Shown: positions 1 through 11,966 of the stretch, piece after piece
How positions within the stretch are numbered: position 1 is the stretch's first letter
How the letters are laid out: each line of letters begins with the position of its first letter
Source of the DNA: Ziziphus jujuba
Taxonomy: Eukaryota > Streptophyta > Magnoliopsida > Rosales > Rhamnaceae
NCBI RefSeq assembly: GCF_031755915.1
Contig: NC_083386.1
Span: 8,618,001 to 8,682,000 of the forward strand
Length of the DNA stretch: 64,000 nt
Direction: 5' to 3'
Position numbers and translations under genes: made by a program
Notes under the pieces: model-generated
What the model saw: only the letters and a program-made list of their open reading frames with translations
Databases searched by the model: none
What the model was told of the DNA's origin: nothing

Positions 1-1547
1 GGAGAAAGTGATCCCGATCCTAACCGAACACTGAAGAGTTTGGCTTTAGATATAGAAGAGCTTGCTGATCAGTTGGGACTTGGATCCAGATTTTATGTGA
101 TTGGATTTTCTATGGGTGGCCAAGCTGTCTGGGGTTGCCTCAAATATATCCCTAATAGGTAATAAATACCAAATTACCTCTATTTATCCATTTGGAAATT
201 GCAAAGTTCAATTAGGCCTATTCCTATACTATGTGGTTAGACAAGTATATATTGTTCTCAAAAGCTTGTACTGTTAGAAAGTTTGTCTAAGTCCAATTGT
301 GTATATCAAGCTTAACATATACATACACAATTTCATGAATAAAATAATGGAATATAAATTTTTTCATGATTATTTTTGTGTGAAATATCTCACGAATAAT
401 CTTCAATTTGAAATATGCTTCCAATTGAACGTTTTGAATGCTGACTGCAGGCTAGCAGGAGCAACACTAGTTGCTCCTGTTGTGAACTACTGGTGGCCAA
501 GTTTTCCTGCAAATTTGTCCACAGAGGCCTACTACAAACAACCAGCTGGGGATCAATGGACACTCCGGGTTGCTCACCATATACCATGGCTAATCTATTG
601 GTGGAACACTCAGAAATATTTTCCAGCTTCCAGTGTTATAGCTCAAAACCTTGAAATTTTCTCACCTCAAGATTTAGAAATTCTTGTGAAGATTTCTGGT
701 CCTCAGAGAGAGAATTACAAGGTACTTATATTACAACCTGAAGCAGTTTAGTTATGAGCTATGATTCACAGTACGTGATCACTACGTGGTGCATTATCCT
801 TGGTATGTTCTATATCAGCCGTCACCAAGAAGGTTGTATTGGAAGCAAAATGAATATGTAACCGATATAATGGAACTTGGTATTAATAGTAAATGCAGAT
901 AAGCCTACTAGAGTTCATATGATCAGGTTTGAAAGGAAAATACAAAAAAGTGAGTTTCATCTTCGATGTGTTTCTAGTGTAGCACGCATTTTGTTGAACT
1001 TGGAGTTAAGTAGGAAAGGCATAACGTAAACCATGTGTTTCTTTCCTCTAGATTTTATTCTGAGAATGTGAGTCTTGCTGATATCACAACCACCAGTTCC
1101 TTTAAATGAGAGATATTATGTTGCATCGTTCGTTTGGATATAGAAGATGTTCATTATCAAAAAAAGTACTAAAGTCACAATTTTCTAATTTGTTATTGCT
1201 GTTAATAAGATGATTTTTCTTTTTTCTCTGTTTTGTGGTGTTATTTGCAGTCTCAAGTGAAGCAGCAAGGAGAATTTGAATCCCTCCATCGAGATATGAT
1301 GGTTGGATTTGGTAAATGGGATTTTGATCCCATGGATCTCGAGAATCCTTTCAGTAACCACGAAGGTTCTGTGCATATATGGCAGGGTGATGATGATAGG
1401 CTTGTGCCAGTTACACTGCAAAGGTACATTGTCAACAAACTTCCATGGATTCACTACCATGAGATACCACGTAGTGGACACATGTTTCCATATCTCGATG
1501 GCATGAGTGAAGCCATCTTAAAGGCTCTTGTATTTGGCGAGAAGTAG
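1..1547 (+). CDS. alpha/beta-hydrolase 1, 5' end outside the window
   Basis: Plant alpha/beta-hydrolase-fold protein, cut by the window edge. Visible coding exons are 1-158, 451-721 and 1251-1547 (stop TAG), joined by GT-AG introns in phases that match the complete paralogue at 15260-17219. The first visible residues read GESDPDP. The nucleophile elbow GFSMGG gives the likely catalytic Ser, WQGDDDRLVP the acidic residue and SGHMFP the His, so the triad is complete. The first coding exon and the start of the second are missing. Sequence, intron positions and 3' flank closely match hydrolase 2, so the two are recent tandem duplicates. Substrate cannot be told from sequence; relatives are annotated only as alpha/beta-hydrolase superfamily proteins. 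Confidence 0.88.
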
Positions 1548-2453
1548 TCTACTTTTGGTTGGAGTGAGATGTTCTTTTTGGTTTTCTTACTCTACTTTGT
1601 TTGATTTTCTATTTGATATATATTTGATTTTGAGAGAAGAGACTGCAGATTGCAGGTATTGTTGTACAGTTTGGTAGTTCTAGAGATGTACTGGGACAGA
1701 GTAGCCCCAAAAAGATTCTATTAACAACTGAAAGCATTCCCACCACTGATTGCACGTTGGGAAATGCAGTTTTCTCAAAATGTCAAACAGTTTGCATGAA
1801 TGCTAGAGAAGTTATGAAATTCCATTTGAAATGCTTGTTTTCTATATGTTAGTTTCCTTGTGTATCAAAACTGAAACATACACATCAATACTGGTATTGA
1901 TAGGTAAGCTCAATAATACTTGGAAAAGTTGAAATCTTCCTTAAGAAAGATTAACCAACCGAGAGATAAAAGGACTTTCACTTTCAAATTATTATCTTTA
2001 AAGTCATTAAAGCACAAAAGTGAAATTATAGTATCTGGCGGGTTGGAAAGTGATAGAATTCTCCTCCACGTGCAGAGTCCCTAGAGGAAGGGTGAGGGAT
2101 ACTTGGATATTGATGTATTGGGCAGGGATATTTTAATTAAGAGTTATAAACTTAGCTAATTCAATTAAAACATAAAAAAGGTATAAAATCAAGCATTTTT
2201 TTTTTCTTTACATGTCTATTGGCTTAAGATAAGTTTTATTAAGACCCTCAAAAAAGAATCAGTTGCTTTTTATGTGACCATAATGAACGAAAACAGAGCC
2301 TTCATTTGAATAATACTTGAAAATGATAAAGGAGGAGGATTTCGATAAAAGTGGATAAAAACAATAAAAATTACAAAAATGGTAACACTGTACCATGTAG
2401 AAAACATAGTTTGCTAAACTTATTGCAGCTTATTTTGCTTAAATGCTGCTTGC
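1548..2453. other. intergenic, duplicated flank
   Basis: No gene seen. The stretch holds the 3' flank of hydrolase 1 and the spacer to the convergent DC1 pseudogene. About 1650-2340 is recognisably the same sequence as about 17330-17990 downstream of hydrolase 2, which shows that the duplicated unit includes this spacer. Confidence 0.7.
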
Positions 2454-3920
2454 TTACTTCCTGTTAAACTTATCTTTAAGTTCTCTTAGCACACTTTCAG
2501 CATTTTCCTCCCTCTTCTCAATTTCCTCAAGTTTCTTCTTCAAAGATTTTACCTTTTCTGGGAAATTCATAACCTCCTTATCCAGATGAAGAAGAATGGT
2601 GTGTTCTGCAGAGATTATTTCATTACTAGTTGCTTTCGTGATATCTTCTCCTGCCATCTTTGGGTTATCTCCCATTTTTTTAGGTGAAGATACTATTTCC
2701 TCTGAAGTACTCTCCTAAATAACCAGAAATAATTGGAATACAAAGTCAAGAAAATAAACCTTGAAAACAAAATAAAAGTAAAAATCCGGAGCTAGATATA
2801 ATACATAAAGAAATATGTGATGCTGGATAGAGAAGTTACCTTAGGAAGAGCACATTCCATATGAGTTACAAACTTGCATTCTTCACAGTAATAAGCACCA
2901 TAATCTGATGTCTTTTTCGTCGCAAACAAAACGGAGTGTATTGCTTTGAATCATGTTCTCTATAAGAGCTAATAAGAGTAAGTGGACGGATATGGTCTTA
3001 ATAGTCAACTATACTTGGCAACGACATGCATCGAGAGTGGATATTGAAATCTCCAGTGAAACAACAAAGTAAATCTCTATCACAAATCTTATTGCATGCA
3101 GTGCTTGGAACATCACCCAGGTATAGTTTCTTAAAATAAGCAAGAAGATGCTTGTGATGGTCGTGTTTTGCACTAGGCTTTAGGTAAGCACATCGAAGGT
3201 CTAGATTGAAGGGACATTGAATATGGTGAAGGACAAACGCATCCTTGATCTCAACATGCAATGCACCACAGCTCTTCTCTGGTCTCAGTAGGTGGTTTTC
3301 TGCAGAAGAGCTAGACTGTGTGGAGGGATGGAAAAGGATGAACCATCTTCTTTGGTACATGGAAACATAGTACACGGAGATAGAAGGAACATTCACCACC
3401 CCTCCACATCCATTGCACTTATAGTTTTTGCCGTGTATTTAATAATCGCTGGGTCTAAATCAGGGGACAGTCTATGATATTCATGGAAGATACGCTGAAA
3501 CTCATACTTCCTAATTAATTCATAACTTTTTAGTTAAATTTAATGACACAACCAAGACCAAGGTAGAAATCATACTGACCATCATAATCGTAGTGGTAGA
3601 GAAACCTGAATTTGGTTTCCCTGCAGAAGCTGCATTCATACTGGTTTTTTCCATTAGCAATTGTGTAGGACAGAGTTAGAGGGTGGTGTTTGTGAAGTGG
3701 GTGATATGCCTGTGAATTTCTTTCAATTCGGCGCATTCAATGTGCAGGTAATACTTACGTTTCCCTTTTGGGCAGTAGTAATGATCTTTGAAGCTTAGCA
3801 GACCTCACAGCAACCACTGCAATGTCCACCATGGTTAAATTGCTTATCGATAGCAAACAACAAGGTATGGCCATTGCTTGGATGCACTATTTCCTCAACT
3901 TGCTGGTTCATGATCTCCAT
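2454..3920 (-). pseudogene. DC1-domain (Cys/His-rich C1) protein pseudogene
   Basis: Broken copy of a plant DC1-domain zinc-finger gene convergent with hydrolase 1. The last exon (2454-2714) reads open as a Glu/Lys-rich coiled coil (EEIEKREENAESVLRELKD). Upstream of it, Cys/His modules are recognisable in shifting frames: KDAFVLHHIQCPFNLD and CNKICDRDLLCCF near 3050-3250, and YECSFCRETKFRFLYH near 3610-3660. The likely start (MEIMNQQ) is at 3920. Several frameshifts and stops break the reading frame compared with the paralogue at 18863-20336. DC1 domains bind zinc and possibly lipids in plant signalling proteins; no function is expected from this copy. The segment from 3383 upward recurs at 11111. 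Confidence 0.8.
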
Positions 3921-4680
3921 CTTAGTCACTCTTTTGCTTATCACTTTCTACTCTGAGATAGCGCGTCAAATAAGAGACGAATTTTGTCTCCATCGTTGGA
4001 GATGAAGATGCAAATTGATAGTTTAAATTGTTTTATGCATATAGATGTGCATTGAAATTAACAAGACAATGATCCATGGGCTTAGTCTTTTTTATTTTAT
4101 TTTTCTTCCAACATATATAATGTTCTTTTCACATTGAAATTAATTACCAATATAATAAAGTTTTCCTTCTTACTTATAGTACTTTTATATATGCAAGTTG
4201 TTTTTTGTGGGGGGGGGGGGGGGGGGGGGGGGGGGGGTGGGGGGTGTGTGGGTGTGGTTAAAAGGAAAAAAACAAATACAAAGTTTTCCATATGATGGCA
4301 AATGTGCATGTTTCATTTTCTTTAAAGATAGTACTCCAAGTTTGACCTCGCCAAGTCAATCTTTTAGATTATAGAAACAAAAGTTTGTTTGTAAAAGTAA
4401 TTGAAAAACTAGTTTTGATAGGAAATTGATTAATTACAATTAAAGAAACCGCCATATCTTTTGAAATATAAAAATGAAAGATGTTTATAAAATTAACTCA
4501 ATAACCTGTTTTCTTGAATCAAATACTTATATATATATATATATATATACACGTTTTTAAAAGGTTTCTTGCGGTTCCTCCACCCCCCATATTGTCAACG
4601 ACAATTTTCACGATTTATTAAGTTTTATATATGAAACACCGTTAGATCAAATGCTTGTTTTCCATATAGTAATGTGTTTG
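3383..4680. repeat. 1.3-kb duplicated segment, copy A (empty site)
   Basis: This segment is almost identical to 11111-12412. It covers the 5' half of the DC1 pseudogene and its flank, including a run of 29 G (4209-4237) and a TA microsatellite near 4530-4550. The copies differ by scattered substitutions, short indels and the lengths of the G and TA runs. In this copy the bases GAAGG at 3383-3387 are continuous with upstream DC1 sequence, so this is a pre-insertion site. In copy B the same GAAGG follows directly after a copia LTR. Copy A ends at GTGTTTG (4674-4680), where it passes into copia internal sequence. Confidence 0.85.
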
Positions 4681-5147
4681 GTTGTTTAGCTTATGTACAT
4701 GTATCCAAGGAGCTCAGACAGAAGCTCGATGCAAGATCTACTCCATGCATCTTTATAGGATATGGAGATGCAGAATTCGGATACAGGTTATGGGACCCGA
4801 AAACAAAGAAGGTTATTAGAAGCAGGGATGTAGTATTCCATGAAAACCAGAAAATGGAAGACATTGAAAAGCCCAGAATGTCTCCTAATTGTAGTTCTAG
4901 TGCCGAGAATTTTTGTCCTAATCCAGCACCAGTACAAATAGCCACAGAAGATAATGAGGTGCATGAAGATATACCAGAAGCAGACCAGGAGGAAGAAGGG
5001 GATATTGAGCAGGGGGAGACTCAATCCTCTCAAGCAGCTGCAGGGCCATCACAGCGGTCAGATGATGGTACACCTCCAGAAACCAGTGGTTTACAAGTTC
5101 GGAGATCTGAGCGAGGCCGAATTCCATCAAAGAGATTTCCAGAATCT
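4674..5147 (+). mobile_element. Ty1/copia internal fragment, sense
   Basis: Fragment of copia polyprotein coding sequence matching 8580-9054 of the neighbouring element. It covers the integrase C-terminal region (FGCLAYVHVSKELRQ) and the acidic linker before reverse transcriptase. It keeps a 7-bp stretch near 5104 that is deleted in the element at 6252-11110, so it is not a simple copy of that element's present sequence. The left junction shares GTGTTTG with the DC1 flank, and the right junction shares GAATCT with the inverted LTR that follows. Confidence 0.85.
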
Positions 5148-6251
5148 CTCCCTACACTCTCCAATTCTCTCTGGAATTGCTTACTCTTCTCTCAAGCTCT
5201 CTCTGGAACTTATACACTCTCTCTCTCGGAGTTTTCTCTCAATATTCCTCACTTGGGATAATATTGAGCTTGCTCTCTTGGCTTGGTTTGCATGCAATGG
5301 GAAGGAGCCTATTTATAGGCTTACAAGGTCGGTTGCATGGCCACAATCTTCAACAGCTTAGCCCACAATTGTTGATCAATCCATTTTCGGTGCAGCAATG
5401 GCCATTGTCAAGAATGGTGGCTGTCGGTGTGTCAAGAATGGTGGCTGTCGGTGTGTCAAAAATGGTGGCTGTGGGTGGTGCGGCTGGACTTCACAATTCT
5501 CCCCCTCCAGCCGCATTTAAAACTGATGGTCATCTGCCATCTATTCCAGCTATGTCTCTGCATAGCTTCAGCTTCTCTTGAGCAACAACTTTTGTTAGCA
5601 TATCTGCTGGATTCTCTTTTGTGTGGATCTTCATCAGTTTCAGCAACTGTTGATCTATTACTTCGCGTATCCAATGATAGCGGATGTCAATGTGCTTTGT
5701 ACGGGAATGATACATTGAGTTTTTGCTCAAATCCATGGCACTTTGGTTATCACAATGTATCTTGTAGTCTTCTTGCTTGATGCCCAATTCTGTGAGAAAA
5801 CGCTTTAACCACAACATTTCCTTACCCGCTTCCGCTGCGGCAATGTACTCTGCTTCAGTAGTGGATAAAGCAACACACTTCTGCAATCTTGACTGCCATG
5901 ACACAGCTCCCCCTGCAAAAGTGTAGAGATAACCTGATGTAGACTTTCTATTATCAGGGTCTCCGGCCATATCTGCATCTGTATAGCCTTCTAAGATTGG
6001 ATCACCTCCTCCGTAGCACAAGCACAGCTTCGATGTACCTTTAAGATACCTGAGAATCCATTTGACTGCTTCCCAGTGTTTCTTTCTAGGATTTGAAAGA
6101 AATCTGCTCACAACACCTACTGCATGAGCAATGTCTGGTCTGGTACACACCATTGCATACATCAGACTTCCTACCGCTGAAGAATATGGTACTGAAGCCA
6201 TCTCCTCTATCTCTTCTTTGGATGAGGGGCACAATCTCTTACTCAACTTGA
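5142..6251 (-). mobile_element. Inverted Ty1/copia 3' fragment (partial LTR + RNase H)
   Basis: Reverse-oriented 3' part of the same copia family. Positions 5142-5495 are the reverse complement of most of the 474-bp LTR at 10637-11110. It includes the threefold CCACCATTCTTGACA-type repeat that is absent from the element at 31637. It is followed by the polypurine tract and, from about 5530 to 6246 on the minus strand, an open frame for the RT end and RNase H (VGSLMYAMVCTRPDIAHAV, then STTEAEYIAAAEAGKE). It lacks the 1-bp and 3-bp deletions present in the neighbouring sense element. It ends abruptly at 6251 against the leader of that element. Confidence 0.87.
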
Positions 6252-6623
6252 CACGTCGTCAGCCACGCCAGCCGACACGTCCGCTGCCACGTGTTGACAC
6301 GTCATCCCAAGCTGCCACGTCATCTGCCACGCCAGCCGACACGTCATCTGCCACGTGTTGCCACGTCAGCACAATCTGCCACGTCATCAATATTTTTTGA
6401 AATTACGGAACAGCCCCTGAATTATTGGAAATTACAGATTGACCCCTATAGTTTCTGTATTTGCAGGTTGACCCAAAAATTTTGTGAAATTACAGATTTG
6501 CTTCAAAATTTCTGATAATTATATTTTGACCCCGGAAGAGTCAAGTCCACCATTTTCGGCCGTTCCGGACACAACGGTTAACTCCGTTTTGCCAAATTCA
6601 GCTCCATTTTTTGTCAAGCCATA

Positions 6624-9600
6624 ATGTCAATGGAAGAATCATCTTCGGGAGCTATGGTTAAGCTCACTGCCACAAATTATACACTTTGGAGACCTCGGAT
6701 GGAAGATCTCCTCAATTGTAAGGATCTGTTTGATCCTATAGAAGCTAAAGGAGAAAACTCCGATCCCAGCAAAGAAGCAGAATGGAAGAAATTAAACAAG
6801 AAAACGATCGGTCAGATCAGGCAATGGATCGACCACAGTGTCTTCCATCATGTAGCAAAGGAAACGGATGCATATGCCCTCTGGACAAAATTGGAGGACA
6901 TGTACCAGGCCAAGACTGCTCGGAATAAAGCCCTGGTTCTTAAGCGATTGGTAAATCTAAAATTACAGAGTGGAACTTCTGTAGCCGAGCATACCAGTGA
7001 GTTCCAGAGCTTGGTAAATCAACTATCTGCTGTGGATTACCAACTAGGGGATGAGGATCAGGCCCTCCTACTTCTAAGCTCTCTTCCAGACAGTTGGGAG
7101 ACATTGGTAGTCTCTCTTAGTAATTCGGCCCCGAATGGCAAACTTACTATGTCTATGGTTAAGGATGCCATATTTAATAAAGAGGCTAGGAGAAAAGACA
7201 TTGGCATGGATCAGTCACATGCCCTCGTCACAGAGAGAGGAAGACAGCAAAAAGGTGGTCGAGATAGGGGGAGAGGCAGGAGCAAGAGCAGAGGAAGATC
7301 TACAGACGGCAGAAAATCATCGTATAAGTGCTATCATTGTGGCCTGGAGGGTCACATGAAGAAGAACTGCAGAAAGTTGTTGAGAGAGCAGAGACTCCAA
7401 GGTAATCAGCCGAAGAAGGATGGAGAGACACTAGTCACTGTTACAGGCGAAGTGGCGCTCTGCTCCACCGAAGAAGAGACATGCCTTCATATATCAACCC
7501 AAGATGTTGAGTGGGTAGTAGATACTGCAGCATCCTACCATGTCACTCCACACAGAGATTTCTTCAAAACGTACAAAGCAGGAGACTTTGGTACGGTAAA
7601 GATGGGAAATTCCAGTTTTGCAAAGATTATGGGAACTGGTGATATTCAGGTAAAAACGAATGTTGGTTGTACAATCACTTTGAAGGATGTCCGTCATGTT
7701 CCAGATCTTCGGCTTAATCTACTTTCGGGAGCCGCCTTAGACAAGCAAGGCTATGACAACTACTTCAGTAAAGGCACATGAAAAATGACGAAAGGTGCCA
7801 TAGTTGTCACCCGAGGACATATCTGTGGAACGCTGTACAAGACTCATGTGAAGATATGTGCAGATAGCCTCAATATTGCAGAAGGACAGGCGTCTCAAAA
7901 TCTGTGGCACCAGAGACTCGGTCACATGAGTGAAAAAGGATTGTCCACTTTGACAAGGAAGAAGCTTATCACTGTTTGCAAGGATGCTGCACTAGATCCT
8001 TGTAGTCACTGCTTATTTGGTAAGCAACATAGAGTCTCCTTCAGTTCCTCTGCATCGAAAAGATCAGAGTTGCTTAGTCTGGTGCACTCTGATGTTTGTG
8101 GTCCCATGGAGGTGGAATCATTAGGTGGCAACAAGTATTTCCTGACCTTCATTGATGATGCTTCTCGGAAGGTGTGGGTATATTTCTTGAAGACTAAGGA
8201 CTAGGTATTGGATTACTTCAAACTGTTTCATACCATGGTAGAGCGTGAAACAGGAAAGAAGCTGAAATGTCTCCGCTCAGATAATGGAGGCGAGTATACT
8301 TCCAAGGAGTTCGATGCCTACTGCAGAAGACACGGCATTCGACATAAGAAGACGGTCCCTCGCACCCCACAACATAATGGAATAGCCGAAAGAATGAACC
8401 GAACCATTATGGAAAAGGTCAGAAGTATGATCAGTATAGCTAAGCTGCCAAAGCCATTCTGGGGAGAAGCTGTCCGTGCCGCCTGCTATTTAATCAACAG
8501 ATCACCATCAGTACTGTTGAATTTTGAAATTCTGGAGAAAGTGTGGTCGGGTAAGATTCCCTCCTACTCTCATTTAAGAGTGTTTGGTTGTTTAGCTTAT
8601 GTACATGTATCCAAGGAGCTCAGACAGAAGCTCGATGCAAGATCTACTCCATGCATCTTTATAGGATATGGAGATGAAGAATTCGGATACAGGTTATGGG
8701 ACCCGAAAACAAAGAAGGTTATTAGAAGCAGGGATGTAGTATTCCATGAAAACCAGAAAATGAAAGACATTGAAAAGCCCAGAATGTCTCCTAATTGTAG
8801 TTCTAGTGCCGAGAATTTTTGTCCTAATCCAGCACCAGTACAAATAGCCACAGAAGATAATGAGGTGCATGAAGATATACCAGAAGCAGACCAGGAGGAA
8901 GAAGGGGATATTGAGCAGGGGGAGACTCAATCCTCTCAAGCAGCTGCAGGGCCATCACAGCGGTCAGATGATGGTACACCTCTAGAAACCAGTGGTTTAC
9001 AAGTTCGGAGCGAGGCCGAATTCCATCAAAGAGATTTCCAGAATCTGAGTATATTCTGCTTACTGAAGAGGGGGAGCCAGAGAGTTTCCAGGAAGCTGTT
9101 TCTCATCAAGAGAAGGAAAAGTGGCTGCAAGCAATGCAAGATGAGATGGAATCCTTGCAGAAAAATCATACTTATGAGTTGGTTGAGCTTCCAACAGGAA
9201 AAAAGGCACTAAAGAATAAATGGGTGTTCAAGCTCAAGAAAGATGGCAGCGGAAAGGTGGTGAAACACAAAGCCCGATTGGTGGTCAAAGGATTTCTTCA
9301 GAAGAAAGGAATTGACTTTGATGAGATTTTTTCACCAGTGGTAAAAATGACTTCAAGTCTAAACCTAGAGCTTGAACAGATGGATGTGAAGACAGCATTT
9401 CTTCACGGTGATTTACATGAAGAAATCTACATGGACCAGCCAGAAGGATTTGAGGTTTCAGGGAAAGAAAACCTCGTATGCAAGCTAAAGAAGAGCTTGT
9501 ATGGCCTCAAGCAAGCACCAAGACAATGGTATAAGAAGTTTGACTCGTTTATGGTGAGTCAAGGTTATAAAAGGACTGCAGCAGACCAGTGTGTTTATAT

Positions 9601-10602
9601 TCAAAAATTTACAGGTGGAAACTTCATTGTACTTTTGCTATATGTGGACGACATGTTGATCGTTGGACAAGATGCAATGAAGATTAGTCAGCTGAAGAAA
9701 GAATTGTCTAAGTCCTTTGATATGAAAGACTTAGGACCAGCTCAACAAATTTTGGGAATGCAAATAATCCGAGACAGGAAGAATAGAAGGTTATGGCTAT
9801 CTCAAGAGAAGTATGTTGAACGGGTGATAAAGAGATTCAACATGGATAAAGCCAAACCGGTCAGCATTCCACTTGCAAATCATTTCAAGTTGAGTAAGAG
9901 ATTGTGCCCCTCATCCAAGAAGAGATAGAGGAGATGGCTTCAGTACCATATTCTTCAGCGGTAGGAAGTCTGATGTATGTAATGGTGTGTACCAGACCAG
10001 ACATTGCTCATGCAGTAGGTGTGAGCAGATTTCTTTCAAATCCTGGAAAGAAACACTGGGAAGCAGTCAAATGGATTCTCAGGTATCTTAAAGGTACATC
10101 GAAGCTGTGCTTGTGCTACGGGGGAGGTGATCCAATCTTAGAAGGCTATACAGATGCAGATATGGCCGGAGACCCTAATAATAGAAAGTCTACATCAGGT
10201 TATCTCTACACTTTTGCAGGGGGAGCTGTGTCATGGCAGTCAAGATTGCAGAAGTGTGTTGCTTTATCCACTACTGAAGCAGAGTACATTGCCGCAGCGG
10301 AAGCGGGTAAGGAAATGTTGTGGTTAAAGCGTTTTCTCACAGAATTGGGCATCAAGCAAGAAGACTACAAGATACATTGTGATAACCAAAGTGCCATGGA
10401 TTTGAGCAAAAACTCAATGTATCATTCCCGTACAAAGCACATTGACATCCGCTATCATTGGATATGCGAAGTAATAGATCAACAGTTGCTGAAACTGATG
10501 AAGATCCACACAAAAGAGAATCCAGCAGATATGCTAACAAAAGTTGTTGCTCAAGAGAAGCTGAAGCTATGCAGAGACATAGCTGGAATAGATGGCAGAT
10601 GA
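6624..10602 (+). pseudogene. copia gag-pol polyprotein, disabled
   Basis: Starts MSMEESSSG. Domains in order: gag with zinc knuckle CYHCGLEGHMKKNC near 7330-7370, protease (WVVDTAAS near 7512), pre-integrase (LWHQRLGHMS), integrase core (SDNGGEYTS; PQHNGIAERMNR), RT with YVDD near 9643, and RNase H. Breaks against the 31.6-kb copy: Trp to TGA at 7779-7781, Gln to TAG at 8202-8204, a 7-bp deletion near 9008 (frameshift), an in-frame 27-bp deletion near 9352, a 1-bp deletion near 9920 (frameshift) and a 3-bp deletion near 10020. The element cannot make its own polyprotein. Confidence 0.9.
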
Positions 10603-10636
10603 CCATCAGTTTTAAATGCGGCTGGAGGGGGAGAAT

Positions 10637-11110
10637 TGTGAAGTCCAGCCGCACCACCCACAGCCACCATTTTTGACACACCGACAGCCACCATTCTTGA
10701 CACACCGACAGCCACCATTCTTGACAATGGCCATTGCTGCACCGAAAATGGATTGATCAACAATTGTGGGCTAAGCTGTTGAAGATTGTGGCCATGCAAC
10801 CGACCTTGTAAGCCTATAAATAGGCTCCTTCCCATTGCATGCAAACCAAGCCAAGAGAGCAAGCTCAATATTATCCCAAGTGAGGAATATTGAGAGAAAA
10901 CTCCGAGAGAGAGAGTGTATAAGTTCCAGAGAGAGCTTGAGAGAAGAGTGAGCAATTCCAGAGAGAATTAGAGAGTGTAGGGAGAGATTCCACGTGAGAA
11001 TCCAAGAGAGAAGTTTTTGTATTTTTGTATTCTATTTCTAAGAGATTAATAGAATTCTTTTTATTTTTCTTCTCATATTTCTTCTCTAACGTGGTCAGAG
11101 AACCACAACA
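10637..11110 (+). repeat. copia 3' LTR (474 bp)
   Basis: LTR bounded by TG...CA: starts TGTGAAGTCCAGCC directly after a polypurine tract and ends CCACAACA. It contains three tandem copies of a short CCACCATTCTTGACA-type motif and a TATAAATA-like box near 10816, followed by a GA-rich stretch. It is followed by GAAGG, the inferred target-site sequence. Confidence 0.88.
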
Positions 11111-11649
11111 GAAGGAACATTCATCACCCCTCCACATCCATTGCACTTATAGTTTTTGCCGTGTATTTAATAATCGCTGGGTCTAAATCAGGGGACAGTC
11201 TATGATATTCATGGAAGATACGCTGAAACTCATACTTCCTAATTAATTCATAACTTTTTAGTTAAATTTAATGACACAACCAAGACCAAGGTAGAAATCA
11301 TACTGACCATCATAATCGTAGTGGTAGAGAAACCTGAATTTGGTTTCCCTGCAGAAGCTGCATTCATACTGGTTTTTTCCATTAGCAATTGTGTAGGACA
11401 GAGTTAGAGGGTGGTGTTTGTGAAGTGGGTGATATGCCTGTGAATTTCTTTCAATTCGGCGCATTCAATGTGCAGGTAATACTTACGTTTCCCTTTTGGG
11501 CAGTAGTAATGATCTTTGAAGCTTAGCAGGACCTCACAGCAACCACTGCAATGTTCACCATGGTTAAATTGCTTATCGATAGCAAACAACAAGGTATGGC
11601 CATTGCTTGGATGCACTATTTCCTCAACTTGCTGGTTCATGATCTCCAT
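11111..11649 (-). pseudogene. DC1-domain pseudogene, 5' part, cut by copia
   Basis: First part of a DC1 gene, start MEIMNQQVEE at 11649. The first Cys/His module is visible (HPSNGHTLLFAIDKQF, then HCSGCCEV and YYCPKGKRKYYLHIECAEL). A frameshift follows, and a second module (YECSFCRETKFRFLYH) lies in another frame. Coding sequence stops at the copia LTR at 11110. Its downstream exons are absent from this side and are represented only in the copy at 2454-3920. Confidence 0.8.
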
Positions 11650-11935
11650 CTTAGTCACTCTTTTGCTTATCACTTTCTGATGTAAAAAGCTGAAGCAAAT
11701 AAGAGATGAATTTTGTCTCCATCGTTGGAGATGAAGATGCAAATTGATAGTTTAAATTGTTTTATGCATATAGATGTGCATTGAAATTAACAAGACAATG
11801 ATCCATGGGCTTAGTCTTTTTTATTTTATTTTTCTTCCAACATATATAATGTTCTTTTCACATTGAAATTAATTACCAATATAATAAAGTTTTCCTTCTT
11901 ACTTATAGTACTTTTATATATGCAAGTTGTTTTTT

Positions 11936-11966
<31 letters not shown>

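Larger units (their letters stand above)
6252..11110 (+). mobile_element. Ty1/copia retrotransposon, 5' LTR missing
   Basis: Sense copia element with leader (6252-6623), a degenerate gag-pol (6624-10602), polypurine tract GGAGGGGGAGAA just before 10637, and a 3' LTR (10637-11110). No 5' LTR or tRNA primer site precedes the leader; the left edge abuts the inverted fragment at 6251. The base after the LTR starts GAAGG, the sequence found uninterrupted at 3383-3387, which identifies the target site. By similarity this is the same family as the complete element at 31637-37268, of the Tnt1/Tork-like type. Confidence 0.9.

Noticed and set aside
299..450. Upstream extension of hydrolase exon 3 as a start
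   Set aside because: This is intron: the acceptor TGCAG at 446-450 and the split Arg codon match the paralogues.
4097..4309. Open frame with a long proline run
   Set aside because: The prolines come from the poly-G tract read on the other strand; there is no family, and the frame differs between the two duplicated copies.
5177..5780. Leucine/serine-rich open frames across the LTR
   Set aside because: They read through LTR and antisense RNase H sequence, with no protein family.
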